A stretch of DNA of 64,000 bases from Salsipaludibacter sp963812245 (GCA_963812245.1 CAWEUK010000004.1:62001-126000), one strand, 5' to 3'. Shown: positions 35,874 through 44,702, counted from the stretch's first letter. Notes: generated by a model from the sequence alone, not told the origin. Made by a program: numbers and translations.

Positions 35874-36877
35874 GATGGCGCCAGTGCCACGGCGGCCCGG
35901 GCCAGGTGGTCGGCCAACTCGGCCGGCAGCAGCTGCATCGGTCCCACGTCGTGCTGGCCCAGCGCCACCACGGGGGCATCCGGAATCGTGGCCAGGCGCG
36001 CCATCATCCGTTCCTGCTGGTCGATCCGTTCGCGGTGGGCCGCCCCGACTCCCCGGAGGGCATCGATGTCGGCATCGGTCCAGTCGACGTCGACGGTGGC
36101 CGCGACGTCGGCCAGTCGGGGCCGGCCGACTCGCGCCAACAGGTTCGCGTCGGCCTGGGTCAGCACCTGGGGTTCGACCCGGTTGGCGACGACCGGCCCG
36201 ACCCGCAGGCCCGCCGCCTGCAGCGCCGCCGCGCCCTCGATCGTCTCGGTCACCGGCATCTCCTCCAGCAACGACGTGATGACCACCTGCGTGCGCGTCG
36301 GGTCCGTGAGCATGGTCGTGATCTGGCCTGCCTGGCGCTTGATCGGCCCGACCCTGACGATCTCGGTGACGCCGGCGGGGGCCTGGAGGAACGGCACGAT
36401 GCGGCCGGTGGGGGGCGCATCGATGATGATGGTGTCGTAGCGGCGACGACCGTCGGCGTCGCGACGCGCCTCGATCTCGTAGACCTTGCCGATCAGCAGC
36501 AGGTCACGCAGCCCCGGGGCGGCGGCCGTCACGAAGTCCAGCGCGTTGGAGCGTTGCAGGGCCCATTGCAGCCGCTTGAGACCGTAGAACAGCTCGAGGT
36601 ACTCCAACACCGACTTGGTGGCGTCCAGCGAGGTGCCCCACAGGCCCGGGCGGAACTCACGCTCGGTGTAGTCCCACGCCGGCGTGGCCAGGGCACGTGA
36701 CAGGGTGTCGCGACCCTCGACCTCCACGAGCAGGGTCGCCCGTCCGACGGCCGCGAGGGCCAGGCCGATGGTCGCGGCCACGGTGGTCTTGCCCACGCCA
36801 CCCTTGCCGGTGACCACCACCACGTTGGCCGGAAACATCGCGTCCAGTGCCGCGACGGCGGCAGGCTGCGAGGTCAT
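35870..36877 (-). CDS. ArsA/GET3-family ATPase (Rv3679-like)
   Basis: A 335-residue partner ATPase. Walker A is VTGKGGVGKTTVAATIG with the signature Lys, and the second motif is IIIDAPPTGRIVPFLQAP. The segment LWGTSLDATKSVLEYLE and the C-terminal LLPAELADHLA are typical for the Rv3679 type. I chose ATG 36877, which gives a short leader before the P-loop; a longer open frame reaches into the divergent promoter. First gene of the transcript with the second ATPase and the YbjN protein, divergent from nfeD. Confidence 0.85.
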   Translation of the reverse strand: MTSQPAAVAALDAMFPANVVVVTGKGGVGKTTVAATIGLALAAVGRATLLVEVEGRDTLSRALATPAWDYTEREFRPGLWGTSLDATKSVLEYLELFYGLKRLQWALQRSNALDFVTAAAPGLRDLLLIGKVYEIEARRDADGRRRYDTIIIDAPPTGRIVPFLQAPAGVTEIVRVGPIKRQAGQITTMLTDPTRTQVVITSLLEEMPVTETIEGAAALQAAGLRVGPVVANRVEPQVLTQADANLLARVGRPRLADVAATVDVDWTDADIDALRGVGAAHRERIDQQERMMARLATIPDAPVVALGQHDVGPMQLLPAELADHLARAAVALAPS

Positions 36878-36913
36878 GGGGTTCCTGGCGATGGTCGCGG
36901 ATGGTGGGAGGAT

Positions 36914-38359
36914 ATGGCCAGCGATAGGCTCTGCAGCATGACTTCCCTTGTCGGTCCGTCCGGACCCCACTCCATCCAGCGTGTCCGCGCTGCCTTCGTC
37001 CTGGCCATCGCCGTCGGGGCGCTGGTGATCGGCTCGATGCTGACACTGGTTGCGCCGGCGGTGGCATCGCCCGGGTCGGCCGCGACGTCAGCCGGCGACG
37101 CGGTCGTGGCCGCGGACGGCGATGCCCCGACCGCGACCGTCGACATCCTGCCGGTCTCCGGGTTGCTGGATCCGCCCGTCGCGGGCACGATCATCGACCT
37201 GCTGGCCGAGGCATCCGCCGGCACGTCGGAACTGGTGATCATCCAGGTCGACGGGCCGGGCGGGGTGTCCGTGGACACCCAGGGCCTGGTCGACGCCATC
37301 GACGAGGCCACCGTCCCGGTGGCCGTGCTGGTCGCCCCCGACGAGAACCCCACCGCCATCGCGGCAGGGGCGTGGGGGGTCCTGTGGGCCGCAGCCGACA
37401 TCCGCATCGTGTCCCAGTTGGGGGCGGTCGGGCCCCTCACCCCGGTCGATCTCAGCGATGGTGACGACGACGCCGTCGCCGACCAGGTGCTGGCCGACCT
37501 TGGCGAGGAGGGTGGGGATCCGGCCGTCGTGGCGGCGCTGCGTGACGAAACCGTGGCCGGACTCGACCTGGAGGCGGCCGGACTGGTCGACGTGCTGGCC
37601 GACAACTACCTCGAGGTGATGGACGAACTGGACGGGCGCGAGGTCGCGACCTCCAACGGCCCCGTTGTGCTCGACCTGGGCGCGGACCGCACCAGCCGGC
37701 TGTACTCGATGGGGCTCATCGCCCGGATGCTCCACGCTGCCGCGACGCCCACCTTCATCTACCTGCTGCTGGTCCTTGGGCTGGGGATGCTGGCCTTCGA
37801 GCTGTTCCAGCCCGGCTTCGGCGTCGCCGGCTTCGCGGGTCTGCTGATGCTCCCGTTCGCGATCTTCGGGCTGACCGTGCTGCCGGTGGTGTGGTGGGCG
37901 CTCGCCCTGTTGCTCCTGGGCATGGCGCTGTACGTGGTGGACACGTCGCTCGCCGGATTCGGGTGGATCACGGCACTGGCAACGGCCGCGTTCGGTGTGG
38001 GCTCGTGGTTCGTGTTCGGCACGGGCGCCCTGCGCAACCCGACCTGGGTCGCGGCCTTCACCACGGTGGTCGCACTGGGATTCTGGGTGGTCGTCATGAC
38101 CACGATCCTGCGGGCCCAGGCCGGGCCCGAGGGCATCGAACTCGATGACCTGGTCGGCAAGTTGGGCATCGTGCGCAGTGTCCTCAACCCCGAGGGCCAC
38201 GTCTACATCGATGACGCGTTGTGGCGGGCCAGACTGACTGACGGCGGCCGCCTGCGGGTGTCCGCGCCCATCCAGGTCGTCGACGTGGACGGCGCCGTGT
38301 TGGTGGTTGCCCCGTGGGTGGCCGACCAGCCCACTGGCCCCGGTCCCGCCGACCAGTGA
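36914..38359 (+). CDS. NfeD-like membrane protein with degenerate ClpP/SppA-like domain
   Basis: A 481-residue membrane protein. After a signal peptide (FVLAIAVGALVIGSMLTLV) there is a ClpP/SppA-fold domain (IIQVDGPGGVSVDTQGLVD), then four to five membrane helices (IYLLLVLGLGMLAFELFQPG onward) and a C-terminal OB-fold NfeD domain (VGKLGIVRSVLNPEGHVYID). The region where the protease Ser is expected reads NPTAIAAGAWGVL, with no Ser, so catalytic activity is doubtful. NfeD proteins partner with stomatin-like proteins; none is seen here. ATG 36914 follows GGAGG closely; ATG 36938 is an alternative. Confidence 0.75.
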   Translation: MASDRLCSMTSLVGPSGPHSIQRVRAAFVLAIAVGALVIGSMLTLVAPAVASPGSAATSAGDAVVAADGDAPTATVDILPVSGLLDPPVAGTIIDLLAEASAGTSELVIIQVDGPGGVSVDTQGLVDAIDEATVPVAVLVAPDENPTAIAAGAWGVLWAAADIRIVSQLGAVGPLTPVDLSDGDDDAVADQVLADLGEEGGDPAVVAALRDETVAGLDLEAAGLVDVLADNYLEVMDELDGREVATSNGPVVLDLGADRTSRLYSMGLIARMLHAAATPTFIYLLLVLGLGMLAFELFQPGFGVAGFAGLLMLPFAIFGLTVLPVVWWALALLLLGMALYVVDTSLAGFGWITALATAAFGVGSWFVFGTGALRNPTWVAAFTTVVALGFWVVVMTTILRAQAGPEGIELDDLVGKLGIVRSVLNPEGHVYIDDALWRARLTDGGRLRVSAPIQVVDVDGAVLVVAPWVADQPTGPGPADQ

Positions 38360-38425
38360 CACCGCCTCCGACGACAACCCGTCCGCCGGCAGTGACACCG
38401 CGTCGGACGGCAACCCGTCCGCCAG
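38354..38425. repeat. 36-bp tandem duplication over the nfeD stop codon
   Basis: Units 38354-38389 and 38390-38425 both begin CAGTGACACCGC and end in CAACCCGTCCGCC plus three bases. The first contains the TGA of nfeD. Confidence 0.85.
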
Positions 38426-38490
38426 CAGCGTGACCACGACGCCATGATCCCCACCTCGCACGTGACCCGACAATCCTGACAGGAGCCGCC

Positions 38491-38649
38491 ATGGCCGCAC
38501 GCACCACCTGGGAGTACGCCACCGCAATGCTCGTGAGCCATGCGCTCCAGCAGATCCTCAACCAGTGGGGATCCGACGGGTGGGAGTTGGTCTGCGTCGT
38601 CGACAACGTGGCCTACTTCAAGCGTCCGGCTGCCGACGGAGGGGCGTGA
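38491..38649 (+). CDS. DUF4177-like small protein (Rv3678A-like)
   Basis: A 52-residue protein beginning MAARTTWEYATAML. The WEYAT start, LNQWGSDGWELVCVV core and YFKRP end are the DUF4177 pattern, a small alpha/beta fold of unknown function. AGGAG at 38481-38485 is an excellent ribosome site. Its stop overlaps the ridA start (TGATG). A similar short gene sits next to the RidA-like Rv3678c in mycobacteria, which supports it being real. Confidence 0.85.
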   Translation: MAARTTWEYATAMLVSHALQQILNQWGSDGWELVCVVDNVAYFKRPAADGGA

Positions 38650-39113
38650 TGTCGGCCACCGACCGGCTCGCCGACATGGGCCTCGCCCTGCCGGCGGTGC
38701 CACCACCGGCCGCCGCCTACGTGCCATCCGCCTCGTTCGGATCACTGGTGCAGACGGCTGGCCAGTTGCCCATGCAGGACGGGGCATTGCTGCACACCGG
38801 GAAGGTCGGTGCAGCAGTCAGCCTGGAGCAGGCGCAGGACTGCGCCCGCCAGTGCGCCCTGAACGTGCTGGCCGTGGGTGCCGGCCACGTCGACGGCGAC
38901 CTGGACCGCCTGCGGGTGGTCAAGTTGACGGTGTTCGTGGCGTCGGTGCCGACCTTCAGTGAGCAGCACCTGGTCGCCAATGGCGCCAGCAACCTGGTCG
39001 GTGACGTGCTGGGTGACGCCGGGGTGCATGCGCGCTCGGCCGTCGGCGTGCCGGTCCTGCCGTTGGACGCACCGGTGGAGGTCGAGGCCCTGTTCGAGGT
39101 GCTCGACGCGTGA
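38649..39113 (+). CDS. RidA/YjgF-family protein
   Basis: A 154-residue member of the YjgF/YER057c/UK114 family. RidA enzymes deaminate reactive enamine/imine intermediates made by PLP enzymes. The VQTAGQLPMQDG start, CARQCALNVLAV helix and VVKLTVFVASVPTF strand are typical; the longer form with GNVLVDV-like text (ASNLVGDVLGDAGVHARSAV) resembles the Rv3678c subgroup, whose activity is unproven. The Arg in HARSAVGV is the usual substrate contact. It overlaps both neighbours. Confidence 0.88.
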   Translation: MSATDRLADMGLALPAVPPPAAAYVPSASFGSLVQTAGQLPMQDGALLHTGKVGAAVSLEQAQDCARQCALNVLAVGAGHVDGDLDRLRVVKLTVFVASVPTFSEQHLVANGASNLVGDVLGDAGVHARSAVGVPVLPLDAPVEVEALFEVLDA

Positions 39114-39952
39114 CCGAGCTGCGCTCGGGCAGACACCAGACTGGCACCACGGCCACGGCCGTGCCGTCGGCCAGCCTGCTCCTGCTGCGTGATGCGCCCA
39201 CGGGCGGCCTGGAGGTCTTCCTCCAGGAGCGGACCCTGGCGTCGGACTTCGCCGGCGGTGCCTACGTGTTCCCCGGTGGCAAGGTCGATGCCCAGGACAC
39301 CGACATGCCGGCGGAGGTGCTGGGAGACGTGGACGTGGCCGCCCTGCAACGGGCACTCGGGGCCGCCACACCCAGCACCGCCATCGCCCTGGTCGTGGCC
39401 GCGATCCGGGAGACCTTCGAGGAAGCCGGGGTCCTGCTGGCCAGGCGGGACGGCCAGGTCGTCGGAGGCGACGAACTTGGTCACCCGGACGTCGTGGCGA
39501 TGCGCACGGCCCTGGCCGACCGCCACGGCCACGCCGACTGGCGACCGTTCCTGGCATCGCGGGGACTGGTGCTGGACCTGGCAGCCCTCGTGCCCTTCGC
39601 GTGGTGGGTGACCCCGCACGGCGTGCATCGGCGCTACTCGACCCACTTCTTCGTGGCGGCCGTGCCGCCCGACCAGGTCGACCACCTCGCCCACGACGGC
39701 AGCGAGATGACCGATTCCGTGTGGATCGATCCGGCAGCGGCGCTGGCAGCCGGCGAGTCCGGTGCCCGCGTCATCATCTACCCCACCCGCCGAACGCTGT
39801 CGGCACTGGCCGCCAGCACGACGGTGGACGCCGCCATGGCGGCCGCCCGTTCCGGCGCGGTCGACCTTCGCCCCATCGTCCCGATCCTGCGTCGCACGCC
39901 CGACGGCATGGGCGTCCAGCATCCCGATGGCGGCCCGGTCGAGATGGTGTGA
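39110..39952 (+). CDS. Nudix hydrolase
   Basis: A 280-residue hydrolase of the long Nudix subgroup (NUDT19/RP2p-like). The YVFPGGKVD start of the Nudix box is separated by an insert of about 40 residues from its second half AAIRETFEEAGVLLA, which holds the catalytic Arg-Glu and Glu-Glu. Members of this subgroup often act on CoA or nucleotide diphosphates; the substrate here is open. The GTG start overlaps the ridA stop (GTGA). A Nudix gene also occurs near this block in mycobacteria (Rv3672c). Confidence 0.85.
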   Translation: MTELRSGRHQTGTTATAVPSASLLLLRDAPTGGLEVFLQERTLASDFAGGAYVFPGGKVDAQDTDMPAEVLGDVDVAALQRALGAATPSTAIALVVAAIRETFEEAGVLLARRDGQVVGGDELGHPDVVAMRTALADRHGHADWRPFLASRGLVLDLAALVPFAWWVTPHGVHRRYSTHFFVAAVPPDQVDHLAHDGSEMTDSVWIDPAAALAAGESGARVIIYPTRRTLSALAASTTVDAAMAAARSGAVDLRPIVPILRRTPDGMGVQHPDGGPVEMV

Positions 39953-39988
39953 TGCCGCCGATTCCGGGCTGTCCCCGACATCCCGGTC

Positions 39989-40052
39989 GCCACCACCGCC
40001 ACCACCACTGACCGCCACCGCCACCACTGACCGCCACCACCGACCGCCCACC
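39989..40052. repeat. imperfect CCACTGACCGCCACC microsatellite
   Basis: Between the Nudix and MBL genes, CCGCCACC and ACTGACCGCCACC units repeat about three times. No gene lies in the 121-base gap. Confidence 0.6.
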
Positions 40053-40073
40053 ACGACGTGCAGGAGCCCTCAC

Positions 40074-40949
40074 GTGCAGACGAGTCCGCCCCCTGATCCT
40101 CGCACCGACTGGGACCTCCCTGCCTTCGGCACGATGCCCCGCGTCACCCAACTGGACGAGGTGACCCACCGCGTCCTGGCCGACAACCCGTCACCGATGA
40201 CGCTGGACGGCACCAACACCTACGTGGTCGCCCCCCCGGGTGCGGGTGTGGCGCTGGTCGTGGACCCCGGTCCCGATGACACCCCCCACTTCGACGCCGT
40301 GGCCGCGGTCCTGGATGCCGTGGATGCGCGCCCGATCGCCGTCGTGGTGACCCACCACCACGTCGACCATGCCGCCGCCGCGAGCGCCTGGGCCACGCAC
40401 TGGGCCTGCCCGGTGGTCGCGTCCGATCCTGACGTCGCCGGGGCCGCCGGGCGCAGGATCGCGGACGGTGATCGCCTCGACCTGCCGGGCCTGCGGGTCG
40501 ACGTGGTCGCGACCCCCGGTCACAGCGCGGACCACCTTGCCTTCCGACTGGGCACCGGTGGCCTGCTGACCGGCGATCACGTCCTGGGGCGTGGGACCAC
40601 GGTGGTCACCCATCCCGACGGCAACCTCACGGCCTACCTCGACAGCCTCGCCCGCACGGTGCGACTGCAGGCCGATGCGCTGTACCCGGGTCATGGGCCC
40701 GCGTTGCGACAGGATCCGACCGCAGTCCTTCGTCACCACCTGTTGCATCGGGAGTATCGACTGGACCAGATCCTGGCGGCCCTGGGCGAGCGGCCGATGC
40801 AGCCGCACGAGCTCGTCGCCCGCATCTACGCCGACCACGACCCGGCGGTGTGGCCGGCTGCCGAGGCGTCCACCCGGGCAGCGTTGGCGCACCTGCGCGA
40901 GCGCGGCCAGGTGGTGTGGGACGGGGACATCGCTCGCCGCACCGGCTGA
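40074..40949 (+). CDS. metallo-beta-lactamase fold hydrolase (LACTB2/Rv3677c-like)
   Basis: A 291-residue MBL-fold enzyme with binuclear zinc motifs VTHHHVDHAAA, TPGHSADHLAF and TGDHVLGRG, and a C-terminal winged helix (MQPHELVARIYADH) as in LACTB2-type proteins. It lacks a signal peptide, so it is not a secreted beta-lactamase; LACTB2 relatives cleave RNA or act as thioesterases. GTG 40074 is supported by AGGAG seven bases upstream. The gene ends the RidA-Nudix-MBL run, in the same neighbourhood as in mycobacteria. Confidence 0.88.
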   Translation: MQTSPPPDPRTDWDLPAFGTMPRVTQLDEVTHRVLADNPSPMTLDGTNTYVVAPPGAGVALVVDPGPDDTPHFDAVAAVLDAVDARPIAVVVTHHHVDHAAAASAWATHWACPVVASDPDVAGAAGRRIADGDRLDLPGLRVDVVATPGHSADHLAFRLGTGGLLTGDHVLGRGTTVVTHPDGNLTAYLDSLARTVRLQADALYPGHGPALRQDPTAVLRHHLLHREYRLDQILAALGERPMQPHELVARIYADHDPAVWPAAEASTRAALAHLRERGQVVWDGDIARRTG

Positions 40950-40985
40950 GTGCGGGGACCGGGTGCCGACGGCGGTGGCCCGGGT

Positions 40986-42020
40986 TCAGCCGCCCTCGCC
41001 CATCATCGTCATCAGGTCGGACAGTGACACCGTGGTGGCGTCGGCGGGCGCGCCGGCGTCGTCGCCCAGGTCGGTCATCGTGAGGACGAGCGCAGCGTCG
41101 GCCTCGGCGATCTCGGCCAGGTCGGCAAGGTCCTCGTCGCCCAGCATGTCGCCCCCGATGGAGCCCATGAACTCGTCGAGGTCGATGCGCAACTCGGTGG
41201 CGACGCCGTCCTGGGCCGTCAGGGTCAGCCCGGTGATGGTGTCGGGCAGGGGGTCGCCATCGGATCCCAGTTCGAGGTTGGAGGGCACGCCTGCCTGGGC
41301 GGCGGCCTCCTCGACGTCGTCCAGGGCCTGCTGCAGGGCGGCGCCGTCGATGGTCAGCTCCCACGGATTGTCGCCCGTTGCGGTCACGTAGGTGTCGAGG
41401 AATGCGTCGACCGAGTCCAGGTGCTGTTCCTCCAGGAGCGCCTGCACCTCCTCGTTGGAGGTGTCGGGCAGCATCGGGGCCTCACTGGGCCCGAGCAACG
41501 AGCCCATCAGGTTCTGGGCACTGTCACTGATGTCGGTGATCCCGATCCATTCCCCGGCCGACAGGGCATCGAACAGCCCGCCGGCCTCGCCGCCGAGCCC
41601 GAACGACTCGATGGCGTCGCGTGGGTCCTGGGGCAACGGGGCAGCGTCTGCCTCTTCGAGTTGCGCCCAGTCCACCCGCAGGTAGACGTCGTTGCCGGCA
41701 CGACGCACGAACAGCGCATCGAGCATCGACATGCCGGTGACGGCGCCATCGGCATCGATCGCCAGGGTCATCAGCGGACCGTCGGCCTGGGACGCGAGGA
41801 GTTCCTCGACCTTGGCGGCCTCGGTCGGGTCGGCCACGCCACTGGGATCCGCATCCAGGGTCACCGCGATCGTCGTGCCCTGTGCCAGGCGCGCGTCCAT
41901 CGCCTCGCCGGGACCGGTCGCTGAGCCGGTGCCGCAGGCAGCCAGCGCGACAAGGGTGGCGACAGCGGCGACGGCCAGTGGAACGCGAGAGGATCGTGAT
42001 GCTCGGGGATGGCGCGACAT
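40986..42020 (-). CDS. putative lipoprotein
   Basis: A 344-residue secreted protein with a lipoprotein signal (MSRHPRASRSSRV, hydrophobic core, lipobox ALAACG). The mature part has alternating beta-type segments (TTIAVTLDADPSG, PLMTLAIDADGAV, VYLRVDWAQLEE, NPWELTIDGAALQQ) and resembles the half-barrel folds of mycobacterial LppX/LprG-type lipoproteins in layout, but I see no diagnostic motif. Function unknown. A -10-like TACCGT lies at 42077-42082 on the minus strand. It converges on the MBL gene. Confidence 0.75.
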   Translation of the reverse strand: MSRHPRASRSSRVPLAVAAVATLVALAACGTGSATGPGEAMDARLAQGTTIAVTLDADPSGVADPTEAAKVEELLASQADGPLMTLAIDADGAVTGMSMLDALFVRRAGNDVYLRVDWAQLEEADAAPLPQDPRDAIESFGLGGEAGGLFDALSAGEWIGITDISDSAQNLMGSLLGPSEAPMLPDTSNEEVQALLEEQHLDSVDAFLDTYVTATGDNPWELTIDGAALQQALDDVEEAAAQAGVPSNLELGSDGDPLPDTITGLTLTAQDGVATELRIDLDEFMGSIGGDMLGDEDLADLAEIAEADAALVLTMTDLGDDAGAPADATTVSLSDLMTMMGEGG

Positions 42021-42100
42021 GGGAACCTCGATGTGGAGACCTTCAGCCGTCACGTTGACGGCGTCCGATGACCACGACGGTATCCCTCACCGTCGACGCC

Positions 42101-42137
42101 CCGGATGGGTGAGGTCCCCCAGTCGAACCCCATCCGG
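42101..42137. terminator. hairpin downstream of the small conserved gene
   Basis: CCGGATGGG (42101-42109) and CCCATCCGG (42129-42137) are perfect inverted repeats with a 19-base loop, about 120 bases downstream of the 42259-42654 gene on its strand. No T-run. Confidence 0.4.
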
Positions 42138-42258
42138 CCCCACCCCGCGGGGAGGTGGATCGCGGCCGCGCGGGCGTGCGGGTCACGTGCGTGCGGGCGG
42201 TTGCCGTTGGCGAGATCCATGGAGGCGGGCGAGCGATTGCGGGACCGGCCGGGTTGGC

Positions 42259-42654
42259 TCAGGTCGACCGTGGGATTCCGGCGGCCTTCAGCATGGCAGC
42301 GGGCACGTTCGCCTCGCGCCATGCCTTGTAGCTGATCCCCTTGCGTGCTCCGTAGTCGGCAGCCACTTCGGCAAATCCGCGTTCGAGTTCCGCGAGGTCT
42401 GGCTCCTCGCGCAGTTCTTCCAGTCGCGCCTCGTCATCCATGCGGTCCTGGATGAGTTGCAACCGTTGGACCGGGTCGTCCTCGGTTTCGATTGCGGCCT
42501 GCGTGTCGGCGATCCGCACCTGCAACTTCTTCGGTGTCACCTTGGGGCCGCGACGCCGGCCACGCTCGAGTGCATCCAGATAGAGTTTCACGGCACGGGA
42601 CTGCCTTCGTCCGATTGCCATTGCCTCTTTGTGTGCTTTGCTCATGGCTGCCAT
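42259..42654 (-). CDS. conserved small actinobacterial protein, unknown function
   Basis: A 131-residue, highly charged, soluble protein. It begins with a basic helix (MSKAHKEAMAIGRRQSRAVK), then a Lys/Arg linker (RGRRRGPKVTPKKLQ), an acidic coiled segment (DDPVQRLQLIQDRMDDEARL) and the C-terminal block YGARKGISYKAWREANVPAA. I recall related hypothetical proteins in many actinobacteria with this same C-terminal block; no function is known to me. ATG 42654 has AGGAG eight bases before it; ATG 42645 is the alternative. The basic halves suggest nucleic-acid contact. Confidence 0.7.
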   Translation of the reverse strand: MAAMSKAHKEAMAIGRRQSRAVKLYLDALERGRRRGPKVTPKKLQVRIADTQAAIETEDDPVQRLQLIQDRMDDEARLEELREEPDLAELERGFAEVAADYGARKGISYKAWREANVPAAMLKAAGIPRST

Positions 42655-43038
42655 GTGGGCATCTCCTGCAGGGGGAAAGCCAAACCATATCTCACTGTGG
42701 GTGGGTTGTCCCACTGGCCATTTTTCCGATGTGGACACGACCCATGGCAGGTGGCATCCATGGCTGGCACGCGCGGGTTCCGCGTGGTCGTTCGGTGGTA
42801 CTCCCGGGCACCTGCTCGGCAGTACCGTGGCCGGTGGCAACGGCGCCACGGTGCATGCAGCACGCACCACCCACGCCTGCCCCATCTCGACATCGTGGTG
42901 CCACGGCACCGGATCGCGAGAGCGTGGTCTCGACCAATGGCGGTCGCGACTGCCGGGCGGACGTTGACAACCCAACTCCATGGCACACAACGGCGTGTGC
43001 TCGACGGCACACAATGGCGTGTGCACAGGAGACATCAC
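42655..43038. other. intergenic region upstream of pckA
   Basis: No gene is visible in these 384 bases. The last 75 contain a TTGACA -35-like box (42964-42969), two palindromes and the pckA ribosome site AGGAG (43026-43030). The -10 region is weak and would overlap the first palindrome. Confidence 0.5.
42983..43024. promoter_or_regulatory. twin 18-bp palindromes, probable pckA operator
   Basis: GCACACAACGGCGTGTGC (42983-43000) and GCACACAATGGCGTGTGC (43007-43024) differ at one central base and have perfect 6-bp arms GCACAC/GTGTGC. They start 24 bases apart. The second ends one base before the AGGAG site of pckA. A dimeric repressor binding both could block transcription or translation start. 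Confidence 0.7.
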
Positions 43039-44583
43039 GTGACCTTCGCACTTCCACCAGCCAAATCGGTGGCGACGAACCCCGACCAGGAGCAATTGCG
43101 CGCCTGGGCCCTGGAGTTCATGCCACGCATCACCGAGACCGAGTTCGGGAACCTGAACTACCAGGCGCGAATCCTCGCCCGCCAGGCACCCTCGACCTTC
43201 TTCGTCTCGGACACCCCAACGGGCAAGCCCACGATGTCGCGCGCCGACGCCGACGCCTGGGCCGCACGTCAGGACGCCCACATCGCCGACCAGGACATGA
43301 TCCTGGTGCAGGGCTACATCGGGCCGGACCCGGAGTTTCGCACCGGGACCCAGTTGTTCATGGACCGTCGCAACGCCAACATCCCGGCCATGCAGGAGCA
43401 GCTGTTCTTCCCACCCGATGATGACTGGGACTCCGAGTTCACGGTGATCTACACCCCGCACCTGGTTCCCGAGGGAATGCCCAACGAGTGTCTCATCATC
43501 GTTGACCTCGACAACTGGGTCACCCGCGTCTTCGGCTCCGACTACTTCGGTGAGTCCAAGATGGGCGGCCTGCGCATGTGGAACAAGTTGGTGTACGACC
43601 GTGGCGGGCTCGCCATGCACTCGGGCGCCAAGACCTTCCCGGCCGAGTCCACCCCGGATGGTGAGGAGCAACTGGCCCTGATCATCGGCCTGTCGGGGAC
43701 GGGCAAGACCACGACGACCTTCCGCAACGTGATGGGCTCGCAGCCGGTCCAGGACGACTTCATCGCCCTCATGCCCGACGGCACCGTGCATGCCTCAGAG
43801 GACGGGTGCTTCGCCAAGACGTTCGGACTCGATCCCGACGACGAGCCCTCGATCCATGGGGGCGCCACCTCGCCGCAGGCGTGGTTGGAATCCACCCACG
43901 TCGACGCCGACGGCACGGTCGACTTCTTCAACGACTCCCACACCGCCAATGGCCGCTGCACGTTCGGCCTCGACATGATTCGTCATCGCGACCCCCGTGA
44001 CCTGCCGCGTGCGCACTACCTGTTCATCCTGAACCGCAACGAGGACATCATCCCGGCCGTCGCGAAGCTCAAGCCCGATCAGGCCGCGCGCTACTTCATG
44101 CTGGGCGAGACCAAGGGCACGTCCGCCGGTGGCGCGTCCGAGGCCGGCAAGAAGCTGCGGGTGCCTGGCACCAACCCGTTCTGGTTCGAGGAGGACTCGT
44201 CCCAGGGCAACCGACTGCTGGAGTTGTTGGAGACGGTCGACCTCGAGGTCTACCTGTTCAACACGGGGCGAGTCGGGGGCGGCGAGCAGGTGGAGGGATC
44301 CAGGAAGGTGCGAATCGCGCACTCGGCTGCAGCCCAGGAGGGCATCGTCAACCAGACGATCGAGTGGGAGGAGGACCCGGACTTCGGGTATCTCGTCGCA
44401 CGCTCGATCCCGGGGTTCGACGATCCGGAACTGTTGCAGCCGCGCCGTCTCTACGAGGCCCAGGGTCGATCAGCCGAGTACCGCGAGATCGTGGCGACGC
44501 TCAAGCAGCAGCGCGCCCGGTACCTCGAGGGATTCAGCCGCCTCGACCAGCGGATCACGGGCGTGTCCGTCACTGCGGCCTGA
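43039..44583 (+). CDS. pckA: phosphoenolpyruvate carboxykinase, ATP type
   Basis: Gluconeogenic enzyme that turns oxaloacetate and ATP into phosphoenolpyruvate, ADP and CO2. It has 514 residues, normal for the ATP-dependent family. The kinase P-loop GLSGTGKTTTTF and the metal/oxaloacetate segments (KMGGLRMWNKLVYD, NPFWFEED, FNTGRVGGGE) are present. GTP-type enzymes, usual in many actinobacteria, lack this pattern. GTG 43039 has AGGAG eight bases upstream. The twin palindromes just before it suggest tight carbon-source control. A strong hairpin follows. Confidence 0.93.
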   Translation: MTFALPPAKSVATNPDQEQLRAWALEFMPRITETEFGNLNYQARILARQAPSTFFVSDTPTGKPTMSRADADAWAARQDAHIADQDMILVQGYIGPDPEFRTGTQLFMDRRNANIPAMQEQLFFPPDDDWDSEFTVIYTPHLVPEGMPNECLIIVDLDNWVTRVFGSDYFGESKMGGLRMWNKLVYDRGGLAMHSGAKTFPAESTPDGEEQLALIIGLSGTGKTTTTFRNVMGSQPVQDDFIALMPDGTVHASEDGCFAKTFGLDPDDEPSIHGGATSPQAWLESTHVDADGTVDFFNDSHTANGRCTFGLDMIRHRDPRDLPRAHYLFILNRNEDIIPAVAKLKPDQAARYFMLGETKGTSAGGASEAGKKLRVPGTNPFWFEEDSSQGNRLLELLETVDLEVYLFNTGRVGGGEQVEGSRKVRIAHSAAAQEGIVNQTIEWEEDPDFGYLVARSIPGFDDPELLQPRRLYEAQGRSAEYREIVATLKQQRARYLEGFSRLDQRITGVSVTAA

Positions 44584-44702
44584 CCCTGGGGCCACCACGA
44601 CTCACTCGCCTCCAGCCTGCGTGGTCACGGTCCTGCGTCCAGATCACCCACGCTGGTCGCACACAGTGGCCGGGTGACTGCACGGGACCACGCATGACCA
44701 CA

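Noticed and set aside
34695..36877. Arsenite efflux operon
   Set aside because: The two ArsA-type ATPases lack the arsenite Cys cluster, and no ArsB or ArsR gene is present; the context matches Rv3679/Rv3680.
40074..40949. Beta-lactamase resistance gene
   Set aside because: The MBL-fold protein lacks a signal peptide and has a LACTB2-like C-terminal domain.
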